Numbered from the stretch's first letter, positions 7,417 to 14,830 are shown. The stretch is 19,583 nt of DNA from an uncultured Eubacteriales bacterium (GCA_900546635.1 URDS01000042.1:1-19583); one strand, 5' to 3'. The notes: a model not told the origin generated them from the sequence alone. Program-made: numbers and translations.

Positions 7417-9060
7417 TTAAATCTTTTTTTCCGCAGCCTCAAGACGCGCGGCAACGCGCTCGCGCCCTAAAATCCGCATTACTTCAAACATATCCGGCGA
7501 ATTTCTGCGACCGGTTACGGCCACACGCAAAATCATGCTGACATCGCCCACATGTCCCTTATAAGCGTCGGGATCGGCTTTATAGGTTTTGGTATCCGGA
7601 CAGAATCCATATTTCTCTCCCAGCGTCCGAATTTTTTCAAACCACGCATCCTGGTCATCCGTTTCCGTATACAGGCATGCATAGTCCGACAAAATTCCGC
7701 GCAGATCCGCCGGATCAAACGGCGGCATATCCGCTTCCACCTGAAAATAATCGTCATAGAAAAAGGCCATATATGCTTTCAGTTCACTGAAAACAGCCAA
7801 ATCCTTACGCGGTTTTTTCCCGCCTCGGCCGATCGCCAAAATCGAGATTGCATAGGCGGGATCCGCAGTCAGTTTATCATAAAAATCCCGGTCATATATA
7901 TCCGCCCAGGCCTTTGCAAGCGCATAGACCTGTTCCGCGCTCATGCGGGAAAGAACCTCTTTGGACACATCGCGAAGTTTATCCTCGTCAAACAACGAGC
8001 CCGCCGGATTCATCTTTTTATAAGAAAATTTGAAAGTTCCCGCATCCGCCGCCGGATTTGCGCGCCGCCAGTCCTCATAATTTGAGTTTAACACGGTGAG
8101 CAGATATTCATACACTGCTTGCATCGGATACCCCAGTTCCTGGTAAAAGGACAGCGTAAATTCAGGATTTTTGCGCTTGGACAGCTTGCGTTTGGACGTA
8201 CCGTCCATTTTCATCAGCGGACCGATATGCAAATATTTCGGCGCTTTCCAGCCCAAAGCGGTAAAAAGCTGCAAATGAAAAGGAAGCGAGGGAAGCCATT
8301 CGTCTCCGCGCACAACATGCGTGGTATGCATCAGATGATCGTCCACCGCATGCGCAAAATGATACGTCGGAATTCCGTCCGATTTCAAAAGGATATGATC
8401 CATATCATTTTCGGTCAGTTCAAGCGTTCCTTTAATCAGGTCGGTAAAGCGAATCTTATTTTCAATATTGCCGGTCGAGCGGAAACGCAAAACCCACAAA
8501 GCGCCCGCATCCAATTTTTCGCAAATATCCTCAAACGAAGCGTCGCGGTACCGCGCCCATTTTCCGTAATAGCCGAAATTTGCCTTTTCAGCTTCCTGTT
8601 CCGCATGAATTTCCGCGAGTTCCTCCTCCGTGCAGAAACAAGGATACGCCTTTCCCTCTTCTACCAGCATCTTTGCAAACACATGATAAATGTCTTTGCG
8701 CTGCCGCTGGCGGTATGGACCGTACGCGCCGCTGTCACCGTCAACCGTTGCGCCCTCGTCAAACCGAATGTCATAATATGCAAGCGAGGAAATTAACATC
8801 TCTACCGCACCGGCCACTTCGCGCTTGCTGTCCGTATCTTCTATCCGTAAAAACAGCACACCGCCTGACTGATGCGCAAGGCGCTCGGAAGTGAGTCCCT
8901 GCACCAGATTTCCAAGATGCACAAATCCGGTCGGGCTCGGCGCCATTCTGGAAACAATCGCTCCCTCGGGAAGTTCGCGCGCCGGGAAACGCGCCTCCAT
9001 TTCCGCAGGGGTCATATGAACATCCGGAAACAACCGTTGTGCTAAAAGATGCCAATCCAT
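7417..9060 (-). CDS. gltX: Glutamyl-tRNA synthetase
   Basis: A 547-residue class I synthetase. The HIGH motif is HLGN (48-51) within RMAPSPTGFVHLGN, and the KMSKS loop is KLSKR (292-296). FLRIEDTD and the PYRQRQR segment are typical of GluRS. AAGGAGAG nine bases upstream supports this ATG, and an upstream in-frame extension lacks homology-like features. It is somewhat longer than the common 470-490-residue GltX and looks like a divergent lineage. It lies between the metallohydrolase (16-base gap) and glnS (16-base gap). With a dedicated GlnRS next door it may be a discriminating GluRS; the sequence alone does not show this. Confidence 0.95.
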   Translation of the reverse strand: MDWHLLAQRLFPDVHMTPAEMEARFPARELPEGAIVSRMAPSPTGFVHLGNLVQGLTSERLAHQSGGVLFLRIEDTDSKREVAGAVEMLISSLAYYDIRFDEGATVDGDSGAYGPYRQRQRKDIYHVFAKMLVEEGKAYPCFCTEEELAEIHAEQEAEKANFGYYGKWARYRDASFEDICEKLDAGALWVLRFRSTGNIENKIRFTDLIKGTLELTENDMDHILLKSDGIPTYHFAHAVDDHLMHTTHVVRGDEWLPSLPFHLQLFTALGWKAPKYLHIGPLMKMDGTSKRKLSKRKNPEFTLSFYQELGYPMQAVYEYLLTVLNSNYEDWRRANPAADAGTFKFSYKKMNPAGSLFDEDKLRDVSKEVLSRMSAEQVYALAKAWADIYDRDFYDKLTADPAYAISILAIGRGGKKPRKDLAVFSELKAYMAFFYDDYFQVEADMPPFDPADLRGILSDYACLYTETDDQDAWFEKIRTLGEKYGFCPDTKTYKADPDAYKGHVGDVSMILRVAVTGRRNSPDMFEVMRILGRERVAARLEAAEKKI

Positions 9061-9076
9061 GATACTATTCTCTCCT

Positions 9077-9700
9077 TCAGTTGTGCAAATATCCGCCATA
9101 CTGCTTTTCGTAAAATAAAGTCGTGGGCTCATAATGCCCGGGATAAACAGTATAGTCCTCCTGAATCGCGCTGAGTTTTTCAATGCTTTCGGCCATATCC
9201 GCAGCACTTGAACCGTATAAATCCGTCCGTCCGACTCCGCCCGCCCAAAGTGTGTCGCCGCTGATCATGATATGATCAAACATATAGCATACGCTGCCTT
9301 TTGTATGTCCCGGCGTACTCATAACGCGGATTTCATTGTCGCCGAGATGCAGCTTGTCCCCGTCATGCAATAAAATATCCGCCGGCGCATGACGTACATC
9401 CAGCGCAAAAAACTGCAAATATAAGCTTTTTGATGGATCTTCCAAGAAGTCAGCATCTCCCACATGCAAGCAGACCTTAACATCAGGCGACACATCGCGC
9501 CATTCATCCAAAAACAAAATGTGGTCAAAATGGCCGTGCGTCAACAGAACATATTTCAGTTTATACCCGGCCGCAAACAAGTCCCGCGCCGCCGACGGAT
9601 CCGTACTCGGATCTATCACGGCGAAAGTTTTGCTGTCGTCATCCGCAATCAGATAAGAATTTGCGGCATATCCCGCCGCCTCCAGTGGTATTACGCGCAT
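9077..9700 (-). CDS. MBL-fold metallohydrolase, glyoxalase II-like
   Basis: A 207-residue cytosolic metallo-beta-lactamase-fold hydrolase. The metal ligands are THGHFDH (H55, H57, D59, H60), PGHTKGS (H132), SGDTLW (D149) and YPGHYE (H189), all intact. This set and the size match the short GloB-like subgroup common in Firmicutes, whose substrates are usually unassigned thioesters. GAGGTG about five bases upstream favours the ATG at 9700 over one six codons earlier. It is the first gene behind the 9735-9763 promoter, followed by gltX. Its place at the head of a synthetase operon gives no clear functional link. Confidence 0.9.
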   Translation of the reverse strand: MRVIPLEAAGYAANSYLIADDDSKTFAVIDPSTDPSAARDLFAAGYKLKYVLLTHGHFDHILFLDEWRDVSPDVKVCLHVGDADFLEDPSKSLYLQFFALDVRHAPADILLHDGDKLHLGDNEIRVMSTPGHTKGSVCYMFDHIMISGDTLWAGGVGRTDLYGSSAADMAESIEKLSAIQEDYTVYPGHYEPTTLFYEKQYGGYLHN

Positions 9701-9734
9701 AAAGCACCTCAAAGCCATTGCAATTGTTTAAAAC

Positions 9735-9763
9735 ATTATACAACAGATTTTTATTTTTTTCAA
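9735..9763 (-). promoter_or_regulatory. Sigma-A promoter for the MBL-gltX-glnS-SLH operon
   Basis: On minus, TTGAAA (9763-9758), a 17-base spacer and TATAAT (9740-9735). The start of transcription would be near 9728, only about 28 bases before the first gene, so no T-box fits upstream of the two synthetases. The flanking 9764-9956 is very AT-rich and holds no gene. Confidence 0.85.
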
Positions 9764-9852
9764 TATAATATGGAATACTTTATCATATTTTTAATTTTTT
9801 CATTTGATTGCTTCTTCTGTTGTTTTGTCCGCATGATAATTCCGTTTACCAT

Positions 9853-9898
9853 TTATATTGCATATAATTTTCATATTATATTGCATATAATTTTCATA
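9853..9898. repeat. Perfect 23-bp tandem duplication
   Basis: Bases 9853-9875 and 9876-9898 are identical, each starting TTATATTGCATATA and ending TTTTCATA. They sit in AT-rich intergenic DNA between the tRNA terminator and the metallohydrolase promoter. It is probably a replication-slippage product. Confidence 0.9.
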
Positions 9899-9956
9899 AT
9901 TTTCTATATATTATACAGCAAAATCCATTTTGATTTCAAAAAAGTGCGATTTTATT

Positions 9957-9985
9957 AAAAAACCTCGCCATACAGCGAGGTTTTT
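9957..9985 (-). terminator. Terminator of tRNA-Leu
   Basis: The stem 9958-9968 pairs with 9975-9985 (GC core CCTCGC/GCGAGG) around a 6-base loop. It is flanked by A-runs and T-runs, so on minus it ends in a run of Ts directly after the tRNA. It is nearly symmetric and could work both ways. Confidence 0.9.
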
Positions 9986-9986
9986 A

Positions 9987-10073
9987 TGGTGCCGGAAGCG
10001 GGGGTCGAACCCGCACGGTATCGCTACCACTGGATTTTGAGTCCAGCACGTCTGCCAATTCCATCATTCCGGC
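9987..10073 (-). tRNA. tRNA-Leu (anticodon CAA)
   Basis: The 87-nt gene includes an encoded CCA. The acceptor stem GCCGGAA pairs with TTCCGGC, and the long variable arm is class II. The anticodon stem CTGGA/TCCAG encloses the loop CTCAAAA, giving anticodon CAA for UUG codons. The T arm GCGGGTTCGACCCCCGC is intact. It stands alone with its own promoter and terminator. Confidence 0.97.
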
Positions 10074-10084
10074 GATGCTTCATG

Positions 10085-10113
10085 ATTATATCACAGTTTA
10101 TTTGAAAAATCAA
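10085..10113 (-). promoter_or_regulatory. Sigma-A promoter for tRNA-Leu
   Basis: On minus, TTGATT (10113-10108), a 17-base spacer and TATAAT (10090-10085) lie 11 bases before the tRNA 5' end. Confidence 0.85.
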
Positions 10114-10209
10114 TATGCACTGAGAAATTTTCAAAAATTTTCGGTTGCTGCGATAGAATCGGAATATTGCAATTTGAAATTTTACTTTTAACGTCAAAAA
10201 AACAACGGA

Positions 10210-10241
10210 AAATGCAGTTTGTCGTTCCAAAAGCTGCATTT
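10210..10241. repeat. Inverted repeat upstream of ldh
   Basis: AAATGCAG (10210-10217) pairs with CTGCATTT (10234-10241), extendable inward by three pairs including one wobble. It spans the candidate -35 of the ldh promoter, so it could be an operator; it lacks a T-run long enough for a terminator. It does not resemble the Rex consensus. Confidence 0.5.
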
Positions 10242-10247
10242 AATAAT
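10219..10247 (+). promoter_or_regulatory. Possible ldh promoter
   Basis: TTGTCG, a 17-base spacer, then AATAAT. These match 4 of 6 and 5 of 6 consensus positions. Nothing better was seen between the tRNA promoter and ldh. Confidence 0.35.
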
Positions 10248-10297
10248 TTCATGCATCTTCGCAAATACTCCTACTATATCAAAGCGAAGGAGTTATT

Positions 10298-11257
10298 ATG
10301 CTGAATATGCAAAAATGCGGCATCATCGGATGCGGCAATGTAGGCGCAACATGCGCATTTTCCCTGATGAACAGCGGACTGCTGTCCGAAATGATATTGA
10401 TTGATTCCAACCGAAAAAAAGCAGAAGGAGAAGCGATGGATCTGAATCACGCACTTCCCTTTCTGTCCCCGATGAAAATCTACTCAGGCGATTATGATGA
10501 TCTCGGCGAATGCGGTGTCATCATCATCGCCGCCGGCGCCGGCCAGGCGCCGGGAGAAACCCGACTCGATCTTCTGCATAAAAATGCACGAATTTTACAC
10601 TCCATTTTAAACGGAATTAAAAATACAAATACCGACGCCATTCTGCTGCTGGTTTCAAACCCGGTAGACATTTTAACGTATATCACCTTAAAGCTCTCCG
10701 GTTTTTCTGCCTCTAAAGTCATCGGTTCGGGAACCGTACTGGATACGGCCAGACTGAAATTTTTGGTCGGACGTATGCTGAACGTGGACAGTCGAAACGT
10801 GCATACCTTTATTATCGGCGAACACGGAGACAGCGAGTTGCCCGTATGGAGCAGCGCCAATATATCGGGAATCGATCTGGATGATTTTTGTCGTATCAAC
10901 GCGCATTCAAACTACAAATTGCAGTTGAACGACATGTTTGAAGAAGTGAAAAACAGCGCTTATAAAATTATTGAAAACAAAGGCGCAACCTATTATGCCA
11001 TTGCACAGGCGGTTCTGCGCATTGTAAGCAGCATAATTCGCGATGAAAACAGCATACTTCCTGTATCTACACTGGTCGAGGGGCATTACGGTCTGCATGA
11101 TATCTGTCTGGGAGTCCCTGCTATTATTGGCAGACAGGGTGTGAAAAATGTACTCGACATCCCGCTTTCAGCAGAAGAATCAGAAGCGCTGCATGCCTCT
11201 GCCGAAGCGCTTCGGAAAGCGGTTTCCGACCTCGATCTGGAAGCGGCGGTTCGTTGA
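10298..11257 (+). CDS. ldh: L-lactate dehydrogenase
   Basis: A 319-residue NAD-dependent LDH/MDH-superfamily enzyme. The Rossmann motif GCGNVG is at 11-16 and the NAD-selective acidic residue is D36. The active loop is GQAPGETR: Gln83 sits where LDH has Gln and malate dehydrogenase has Arg, and R89 follows. Also visible are the substrate Arg in TARLKF (R152) and the catalytic His in GEHGDSE (H176). It reduces pyruvate to L-lactate and regenerates NAD in fermentation. AAGGAG five bases upstream fixes the start. There is no clear terminator before spoIVB; the stop codon lies inside the spoIVB promoter, so read-through into spoIVB is possible. Confidence 0.95.
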   Translation: MLNMQKCGIIGCGNVGATCAFSLMNSGLLSEMILIDSNRKKAEGEAMDLNHALPFLSPMKIYSGDYDDLGECGVIIIAAGAGQAPGETRLDLLHKNARILHSILNGIKNTNTDAILLLVSNPVDILTYITLKLSGFSASKVIGSGTVLDTARLKFLVGRMLNVDSRNVHTFIIGEHGDSELPVWSSANISGIDLDDFCRINAHSNYKLQLNDMFEEVKNSAYKIIENKGATYYAIAQAVLRIVSSIIRDENSILPVSTLVEGHYGLHDICLGVPAIIGRQGVKNVLDIPLSAEESEALHASAEALRKAVSDLDLEAAVR

Positions 11258-11282
11258 AAAATTTTTGCCTTTAGCATATAAT
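11254..11282 (+). promoter_or_regulatory. Sigma-A-type promoter before spoIVB
   Basis: TTGAAA (11254-11259), a 17-base spacer and TATAAT (11277-11282). The -35 overlaps the ldh stop. The leader to spoIVB would be about 84 nt and contains two small hairpins (11310-11328 and 11346-11363), the second just before the ribosome site. A sigma-A promoter is unexpected for spoIVB. Confidence 0.65.
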
Positions 11283-11373
11283 TTTGTTATTCATAAATTA
11301 TTAGCACCGGCGCAAATTAATCTTGCGCGAAAATTTCAAAAGGAAATATTGCAGGCGCAATATCGGTGAATTT

Positions 11374-12462
11374 ATGAATACAAAAATCAGAAAATCAAAT
11401 ATTCTCTGCTGGATCGTTTCGCTGGCGCTGCTGTTTTCAGGCGCCTATGCACTGGAAGCAACAGACCGCGATTCCGATTCCATCATTTGCTCTGCCGCTG
11501 CCACGGAGAGAGTTGAAAAATACAAGGATGTAAAGGTTTATGCCGGCGGAATCCCATTTGGCATCCGCTTTCGGACAAGCGAGGTAACCGTCATAAAAAC
11601 CAATTCCTTTCTTTCGGACGGTATCGCTGTTTCCCCCGCAGAAGATGCCGGAATTTTGCCGGAAGATATTATAAAATCTGTCAACGGCAAAGCGGTCGGA
11701 AGCATTTCCGAAATTTTGGAAGCGATAAACGCGTCTCCAAACCACCCCTTATCCGTTACCCTGCTTCGCAATCGAAAGGAAATCTCCATCCAACTTTTAC
11801 CCCAAAAATCGGATGAAAGCGGTGATTTTCGTCTCGGCGTACTGCTCCGGGATTCTTCCGCCGGCATCGGAACCGTAACGTATATCAACTCGGACAATTT
11901 TGCATTTGCGGGTCTTGGACACGGGATTTGCGACAGTGAAAGCGGTAAAGTCATTCCCATTCGCGGAGGCTATGTCAGCAATGTGCATATAAACGGAATC
12001 AACAAAGGCAAAATCGGTGAACCCGGTGAACTTCGCGGAAGCTTTGAAAACGAAAAATGCGGCAAATTACTTTCCAATACCGATGTCGGCGTATACGGCA
12101 TTTATACCGACAGACCCGCGCTCACAGGCAAACCGATACCCGTAGCGGAACAATGGGAAGTCGAGGTTGGAAAAGCGACCATTCTCTGTACGCTCGACGA
12201 CAACCGGAGAACCGAATATGAAATCGAGATTGCCGAAATCAATCACGACAACAGCGCTAAAACAAAAAATTATGTCGTAAAAGTGACCGATCCTGTATTA
12301 TTAGAAAAGACGGGCGGCATTGTACAGGGTATGAGCGGCAGCCCTATTTTGCAAAAGGGCAAACTGATCGGCGCGGTTACACACGTTATGATCAATGATC
12401 CGACCACAGGATATGGAATTTATATCGGGAATATGCTTGACGAAATGCAGCATTATATGTAA
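11374..12462 (+). CDS. spoIVB: SpoIVB serine peptidase (S55)
   Basis: A 362-residue forespore-secreted signalling protease. It begins with a short cytoplasmic stretch and one membrane segment (about residues 9-27). A PDZ domain follows (about 60-145, with SPAEDAGILPEDIIKSVNGK), then the S55 peptidase domain with GLGHG (H183) and GMSGSP (Ser321). SpoIVB is made in the forespore and cleaves SpoIVFA to release SpoIVFB-dependent pro-SigK processing in the mother cell. GGTGA five bases upstream supports this ATG; a TTG further upstream has no such site. B. subtilis SpoIVB is slightly longer (about 426). Its stop codon lies within the 38-bp palindrome shared with sigG. The neighbour sigG would normally control it, yet the visible promoter looks like sigma-A. 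Confidence 0.96.
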   Translation: MNTKIRKSNILCWIVSLALLFSGAYALEATDRDSDSIICSAAATERVEKYKDVKVYAGGIPFGIRFRTSEVTVIKTNSFLSDGIAVSPAEDAGILPEDIIKSVNGKAVGSISEILEAINASPNHPLSVTLLRNRKEISIQLLPQKSDESGDFRLGVLLRDSSAGIGTVTYINSDNFAFAGLGHGICDSESGKVIPIRGGYVSNVHINGINKGKIGEPGELRGSFENEKCGKLLSNTDVGVYGIYTDRPALTGKPIPVAEQWEVEVGKATILCTLDDNRRTEYEIEIAEINHDNSAKTKNYVVKVTDPVLLEKTGGIVQGMSGSPILQKGKLIGAVTHVMINDPTTGYGIYIGNMLDEMQHYM

Positions 12463-12498
12463 ATTAAAAATAGGTTCGTACGAACCTATTTTTAATTT
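12461..12498. terminator. Bidirectional terminator between spoIVB and sigG
   Basis: A perfect 38-bp palindrome centred at 12479/12480, with GGTTCGTACGAACC at its core and AAATTAAAAATA/TATTTTTAATTT arms. It serves convergent spoIVB and sigG, with T-rich tails both ways. The last two bases of the spoIVB stop are its first two bases. Bases 12499-12586 hold nothing else I can identify. Confidence 0.9.
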
Positions 12499-12586
12499 AC
12501 AGGCAAAATCACGGCGGCGCGCTCTTACGCCATGCGGATATTTTTTCGGCGCGGCATCCATATCTGCCGCCAGATCATTTGACCAT

Positions 12587-13363
12587 TTAATTGATTTGCT
12601 TTCGTATGCGTTCCAAAGCGCTTTTTTCCAGTCTCGACACCTGCGCCTGCGAAATGCCGATTTCATCCGCAATCTCCATTTGTGTTTTTCCGTTAAAAAA
12701 GCGCATATCAATAATGGTTTTTTCGCGTTTTCCGAGATGCTTCATCGCTTCTCGCAGCGCAATATCCTCCAGCCACAAATCATCATCAACACTATGGTCA
12801 CTGACCTGGTCAATCACAAAAATCGAATCTCCGCCGTCGCTGAACACCGAATCATATAGGGAAACCGGTTCAATGATCGCTTCCATGGCACGAGATACCG
12901 CATCCTCCGCCTCCCCGACCTCTTTGGCAATATCCTCTACAGTGGGTTCGCGCAAAAGTGTTTTAGAGAGCGCCTCGCGCGCCTGAAGCGACTTATAAGC
13001 CAAATCCCGCATAGACCGGCTGACCCGGATCGAATTATTGTCACGAAGATACCGGCGTACTTCTCCGATAATCATGGGCACGGCATAGGTCGAAAATTTT
13101 ACATCCAGTTCTATATTAAAATTGTCGATCGCCTTAATCAGTCCGATGCATCCCACTTGAAATAAATCGTCCATATTCTCACGGCGATTGGTAAACCTTT
13201 GTATGATACTGAGGACCAGCCTCAAATTTCCGTCTATCAGTTCGCGGCGCGCAGCCCCGTCGCCGCATTTTGTGCGCTTCAGCAGTTCTCTTTTTTCCTC
13301 ATCGGATAAATTTTTTAGTTTTGCGGTATTTACCCCGCATATTTCCACCTTACTGAAATGCAT
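12587..13363 (-). CDS. sigG: RNA polymerase sporulation sigma factor SigG
   Basis: A 258-residue late forespore sigma factor. The N-terminal KVEICGV is a SigG hallmark. The region 2 segment DDLFQVGCIGLIKAIDNF with KFSTYAVPMIIGEVRRYLRD is near-identical to SigG, and the region 4 helix-turn-helix is KTQMEIADEIGISQAQVSRL. Length and sequence fit SigG rather than SigF. AGGAG six bases upstream supports the ATG. SigG directs late forespore genes and needs the SpoIIIA-SpoIIQ channel, encoded just to the right, for full activity. In B. subtilis spoIIIG lies beside sigE and spoIIGA; here it is apart, convergent with spoIVB and divergent from a ROK gene. Confidence 0.97.
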   Translation of the reverse strand: MHFSKVEICGVNTAKLKNLSDEEKRELLKRTKCGDGAARRELIDGNLRLVLSIIQRFTNRRENMDDLFQVGCIGLIKAIDNFNIELDVKFSTYAVPMIIGEVRRYLRDNNSIRVSRSMRDLAYKSLQAREALSKTLLREPTVEDIAKEVGEAEDAVSRAMEAIIEPVSLYDSVFSDGGDSIFVIDQVSDHSVDDDLWLEDIALREAMKHLGKREKTIIDMRFFNGKTQMEIADEIGISQAQVSRLEKSALERIRKQIN

Positions 13364-13393
13364 ACTTTTCTCCTAAGAAATTTCTTTCGTTGA

Positions 13394-13423
13394 AAGTATT
13401 GACACATGCGATTTTCCGTATGC
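13394..13423 (-). promoter_or_regulatory. Candidate sigma-F promoter of sigG
   Basis: On minus, GCATA (13423-13419), a 15-base spacer and GTCAATACTT (13403-13394). The -35 fits GYATA and the -10 fits GGNRANAHTW at 9 of 10 positions. It sits 30 bases before the ATG. Sigma-F control of sigG is the known pattern in B. subtilis. Confidence 0.6.
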
Positions 13424-13453
13424 AGAAAGTGCGCGTGGGAAAATATAGAATTC

Positions 13454-13482
13454 TTGACAAACCGTACCGCAGACGTTATAAT
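13454..13482 (+). promoter_or_regulatory. Consensus sigma-A promoter of the ROK gene
   Basis: TTGACA, exactly 17 bases, TATAAT: a full match in both boxes. Transcription would start near 13489, about 30 bases before the ATG. It is divergent from the sigG promoter, about 30 bases away from it. Confidence 0.9.
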
Positions 13483-13519
13483 TTTTATAGAGATTTTAGA
13501 AATTATGAGGAAATCAGTA

Positions 13520-14560
13520 ATGGCCAAAATCACACTAAAATCCATAAAGCAGGAAAATGCCAAAGCGGTTCTGAATGCAATTGCAAAAAAGCAATACAGT
13601 ACAAAGCTGGAAATCTCCGGGGAAACAGGACTTAGCCTCATGACGGTCGGTAAAATTGTTTCTGTCCTTTCAAATGAAGGACTGCTTTTGCACAATAAAA
13701 TCACCAGTCAAAACGTCGGACGACGCGCGGAAATTTTTAAGCTGCGTCAAGACTGGCTTATACCGATATTTGATGTATCCACAAAAAATTTTAAATTTTT
13801 TGTCACCACGCTGCGAGGAGAAATCTTAGATAAGGTAGAATATGCCTGTACGGTTGAACCGCAATATACAGCCGGTGAATTTATCCGTTTCCTGTCTCTG
13901 ACGCTGGATATGCTGAAGAAAAAATATGAAAAGCATCGCGCCCTCGGTATCGGCGTATCCATCAGCGGCATATATGATGCAGAACAGGATCGAATGCTTT
14001 CCACCATGCAGCCGGAACTCGCCGACATTAAACTCATGCGGAATATTTCTAAAATTTTCAAACAAAAGAATATCATTATCGCCAATGCCAATCGTCTTTG
14101 CGCAGCCGGCGTCATTGAAAGCACCGAACAGTACAAAAACCGCTGTATTGCCTGTTTGACGATCAATGAAAGCATCGAATGCACGGTATGTGAAAACGGA
14201 AACTATCTTCAGGGCGCAAACGGTCTTGCAGGCAAATTCGGTGATCTGCCGTATGCGCCTTATCTTACTTACGCAAACTTTTTTAAGAATGCGCAAAGTC
14301 TGCGCGATATTACCGATCCGCTGATCGATCTGTTAAAAACGGTGATTGTCGCCTATGATCCGGATCTTTTGTATTTTTGCTCGCAAAAATTTACATTGAC
14401 TCCGAAAATCTTTAAAACCATTGAAAACGCGCTCTTTCCTACAACAATATGGAAAAACACAAAACCGACGCTGACGCCGGTTTACACCTCGGAAGCGGAA
14501 ACGCTGAACGCGATTGTGACCAGAATAATTGAAAACTGGGCGGACAGCATCATTGATTGA
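13520..14560 (+). CDS. Degenerate ROK-family transcriptional regulator
   Basis: A 346-residue protein with an N-terminal winged helix (about residues 12-62, TKLEISGETGLSLMTVGKIV as recognition region) and a ROK sugar-kinase-like fold behind it. Several ROK residues are gone. The catalytic Asp of the NDAN-type motif is Asn189 (ANAN), the ExGH motif reads K239-F-G-D242, and the CxCGxxGC zinc site is absent. So it should bind DNA but is unlikely to phosphorylate sugar or use the standard zinc and sugar site. GAGGAA seven bases upstream fixes the start; an ATG five codons earlier overlaps that ribosome site. No sugar genes are adjacent, so targets and effector are unknown. A perfect sigma-A promoter precedes it, which suggests strong or self-repressed expression. 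Confidence 0.85.
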   Translation: MAKITLKSIKQENAKAVLNAIAKKQYSTKLEISGETGLSLMTVGKIVSVLSNEGLLLHNKITSQNVGRRAEIFKLRQDWLIPIFDVSTKNFKFFVTTLRGEILDKVEYACTVEPQYTAGEFIRFLSLTLDMLKKKYEKHRALGIGVSISGIYDAEQDRMLSTMQPELADIKLMRNISKIFKQKNIIIANANRLCAAGVIESTEQYKNRCIACLTINESIECTVCENGNYLQGANGLAGKFGDLPYAPYLTYANFFKNAQSLRDITDPLIDLLKTVIVAYDPDLLYFCSQKFTLTPKIFKTIENALFPTTIWKNTKPTLTPVYTSEAETLNAIVTRIIENWADSIID

Positions 14561-14586
14561 GATACATAAAATTTGAATGAATGCAC

Positions 14587-14622
14587 AAAATAATAGCGAG
14601 GCTTTCGCCTCGCTATTATTTT
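14587..14622 (+). terminator. Terminator of the ROK gene
   Basis: A perfect 16-bp stem (14587-14602 with 14607-14622, GC core GCGAGGC/GCCTCGC) with a TTTC loop ends in TATTATTTT. It lies 22 bases before the DUF1540 start, so it may attenuate that gene. Confidence 0.9.
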
Positions 14623-14644
14623 GTAATAAGGCAGGTTTCTGAAC

Positions 14645-14830
14645 ATGGACAATTGCAAAGCAAATATGAGCATCGAATGTACGGTAGATCAGTGCAAGCA
14701 TCACTGCAGCGATCAAAACTTCTGTTCTCTCGAACGCATCAAGGTCACCACGCATGAAGAAAATCCGACCATGACGCAGTGCACCGACTGTCATTCTTTT
14801 GAAGCAAAGAGCAGCTGCTGCTCCAAATAA
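14645..14830 (+). CDS. DUF1540 small Cys-rich protein
   Basis: A 61-residue protein with eight cysteines: C4, C12, C17, C21, C27, C46, C49 and a C58-C59 pair near the end are visible in the translation, so strictly nine Cys codons. It contains the DUF1540 pattern CTVDQCKHHC, then CSLERIKV and CTDC with the closing SFE. Such proteins are widespread in Clostridia and are probably metal-binding; function is not established. AAGGCAGG lies nine bases upstream. It sits between two strong terminators, and no promoter was found in the 22 bases between the first terminator and its start. It is probably expressed by read-through or from a promoter inside the ROK gene. Confidence 0.88.
   Translation: MDNCKANMSIECTVDQCKHHCSDQNFCSLERIKVTTHEENPTMTQCTDCHSFEAKSSCCSK

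Noticed and set aside
5574..7541. 655-codon plus-strand open frame opposite glnS and the start of the SLH gene
   Set aside because: It is the antisense shadow of clear synthetase and surface-protein genes; it is rich in Arg, Ile and Phe without domains, and it spans two gene boundaries.
9853..9898. CRISPR-like or iteron array
   Set aside because: There are only two head-to-tail 23-bp units without spacers, which fits replication slippage.
9719..9986. T-box or riboswitch before the synthetase operon
   Set aside because: The sigma-A promoter lies about 28 bases before the first gene, the rest is AT-rich with a short tandem duplication, and no T-box sequence is seen.
11275..11301. Sigma-G or sigma-F promoter before spoIVB built on GCATA at 11275
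   Set aside because: At the required spacings the -10 matches are poor, and the stretch fits better as part of a sigma-A promoter.
12499..12586. Small gene between the palindrome and sigG
   Set aside because: All frames with an ATG close within about 20 codons and no ribosome site precedes them.
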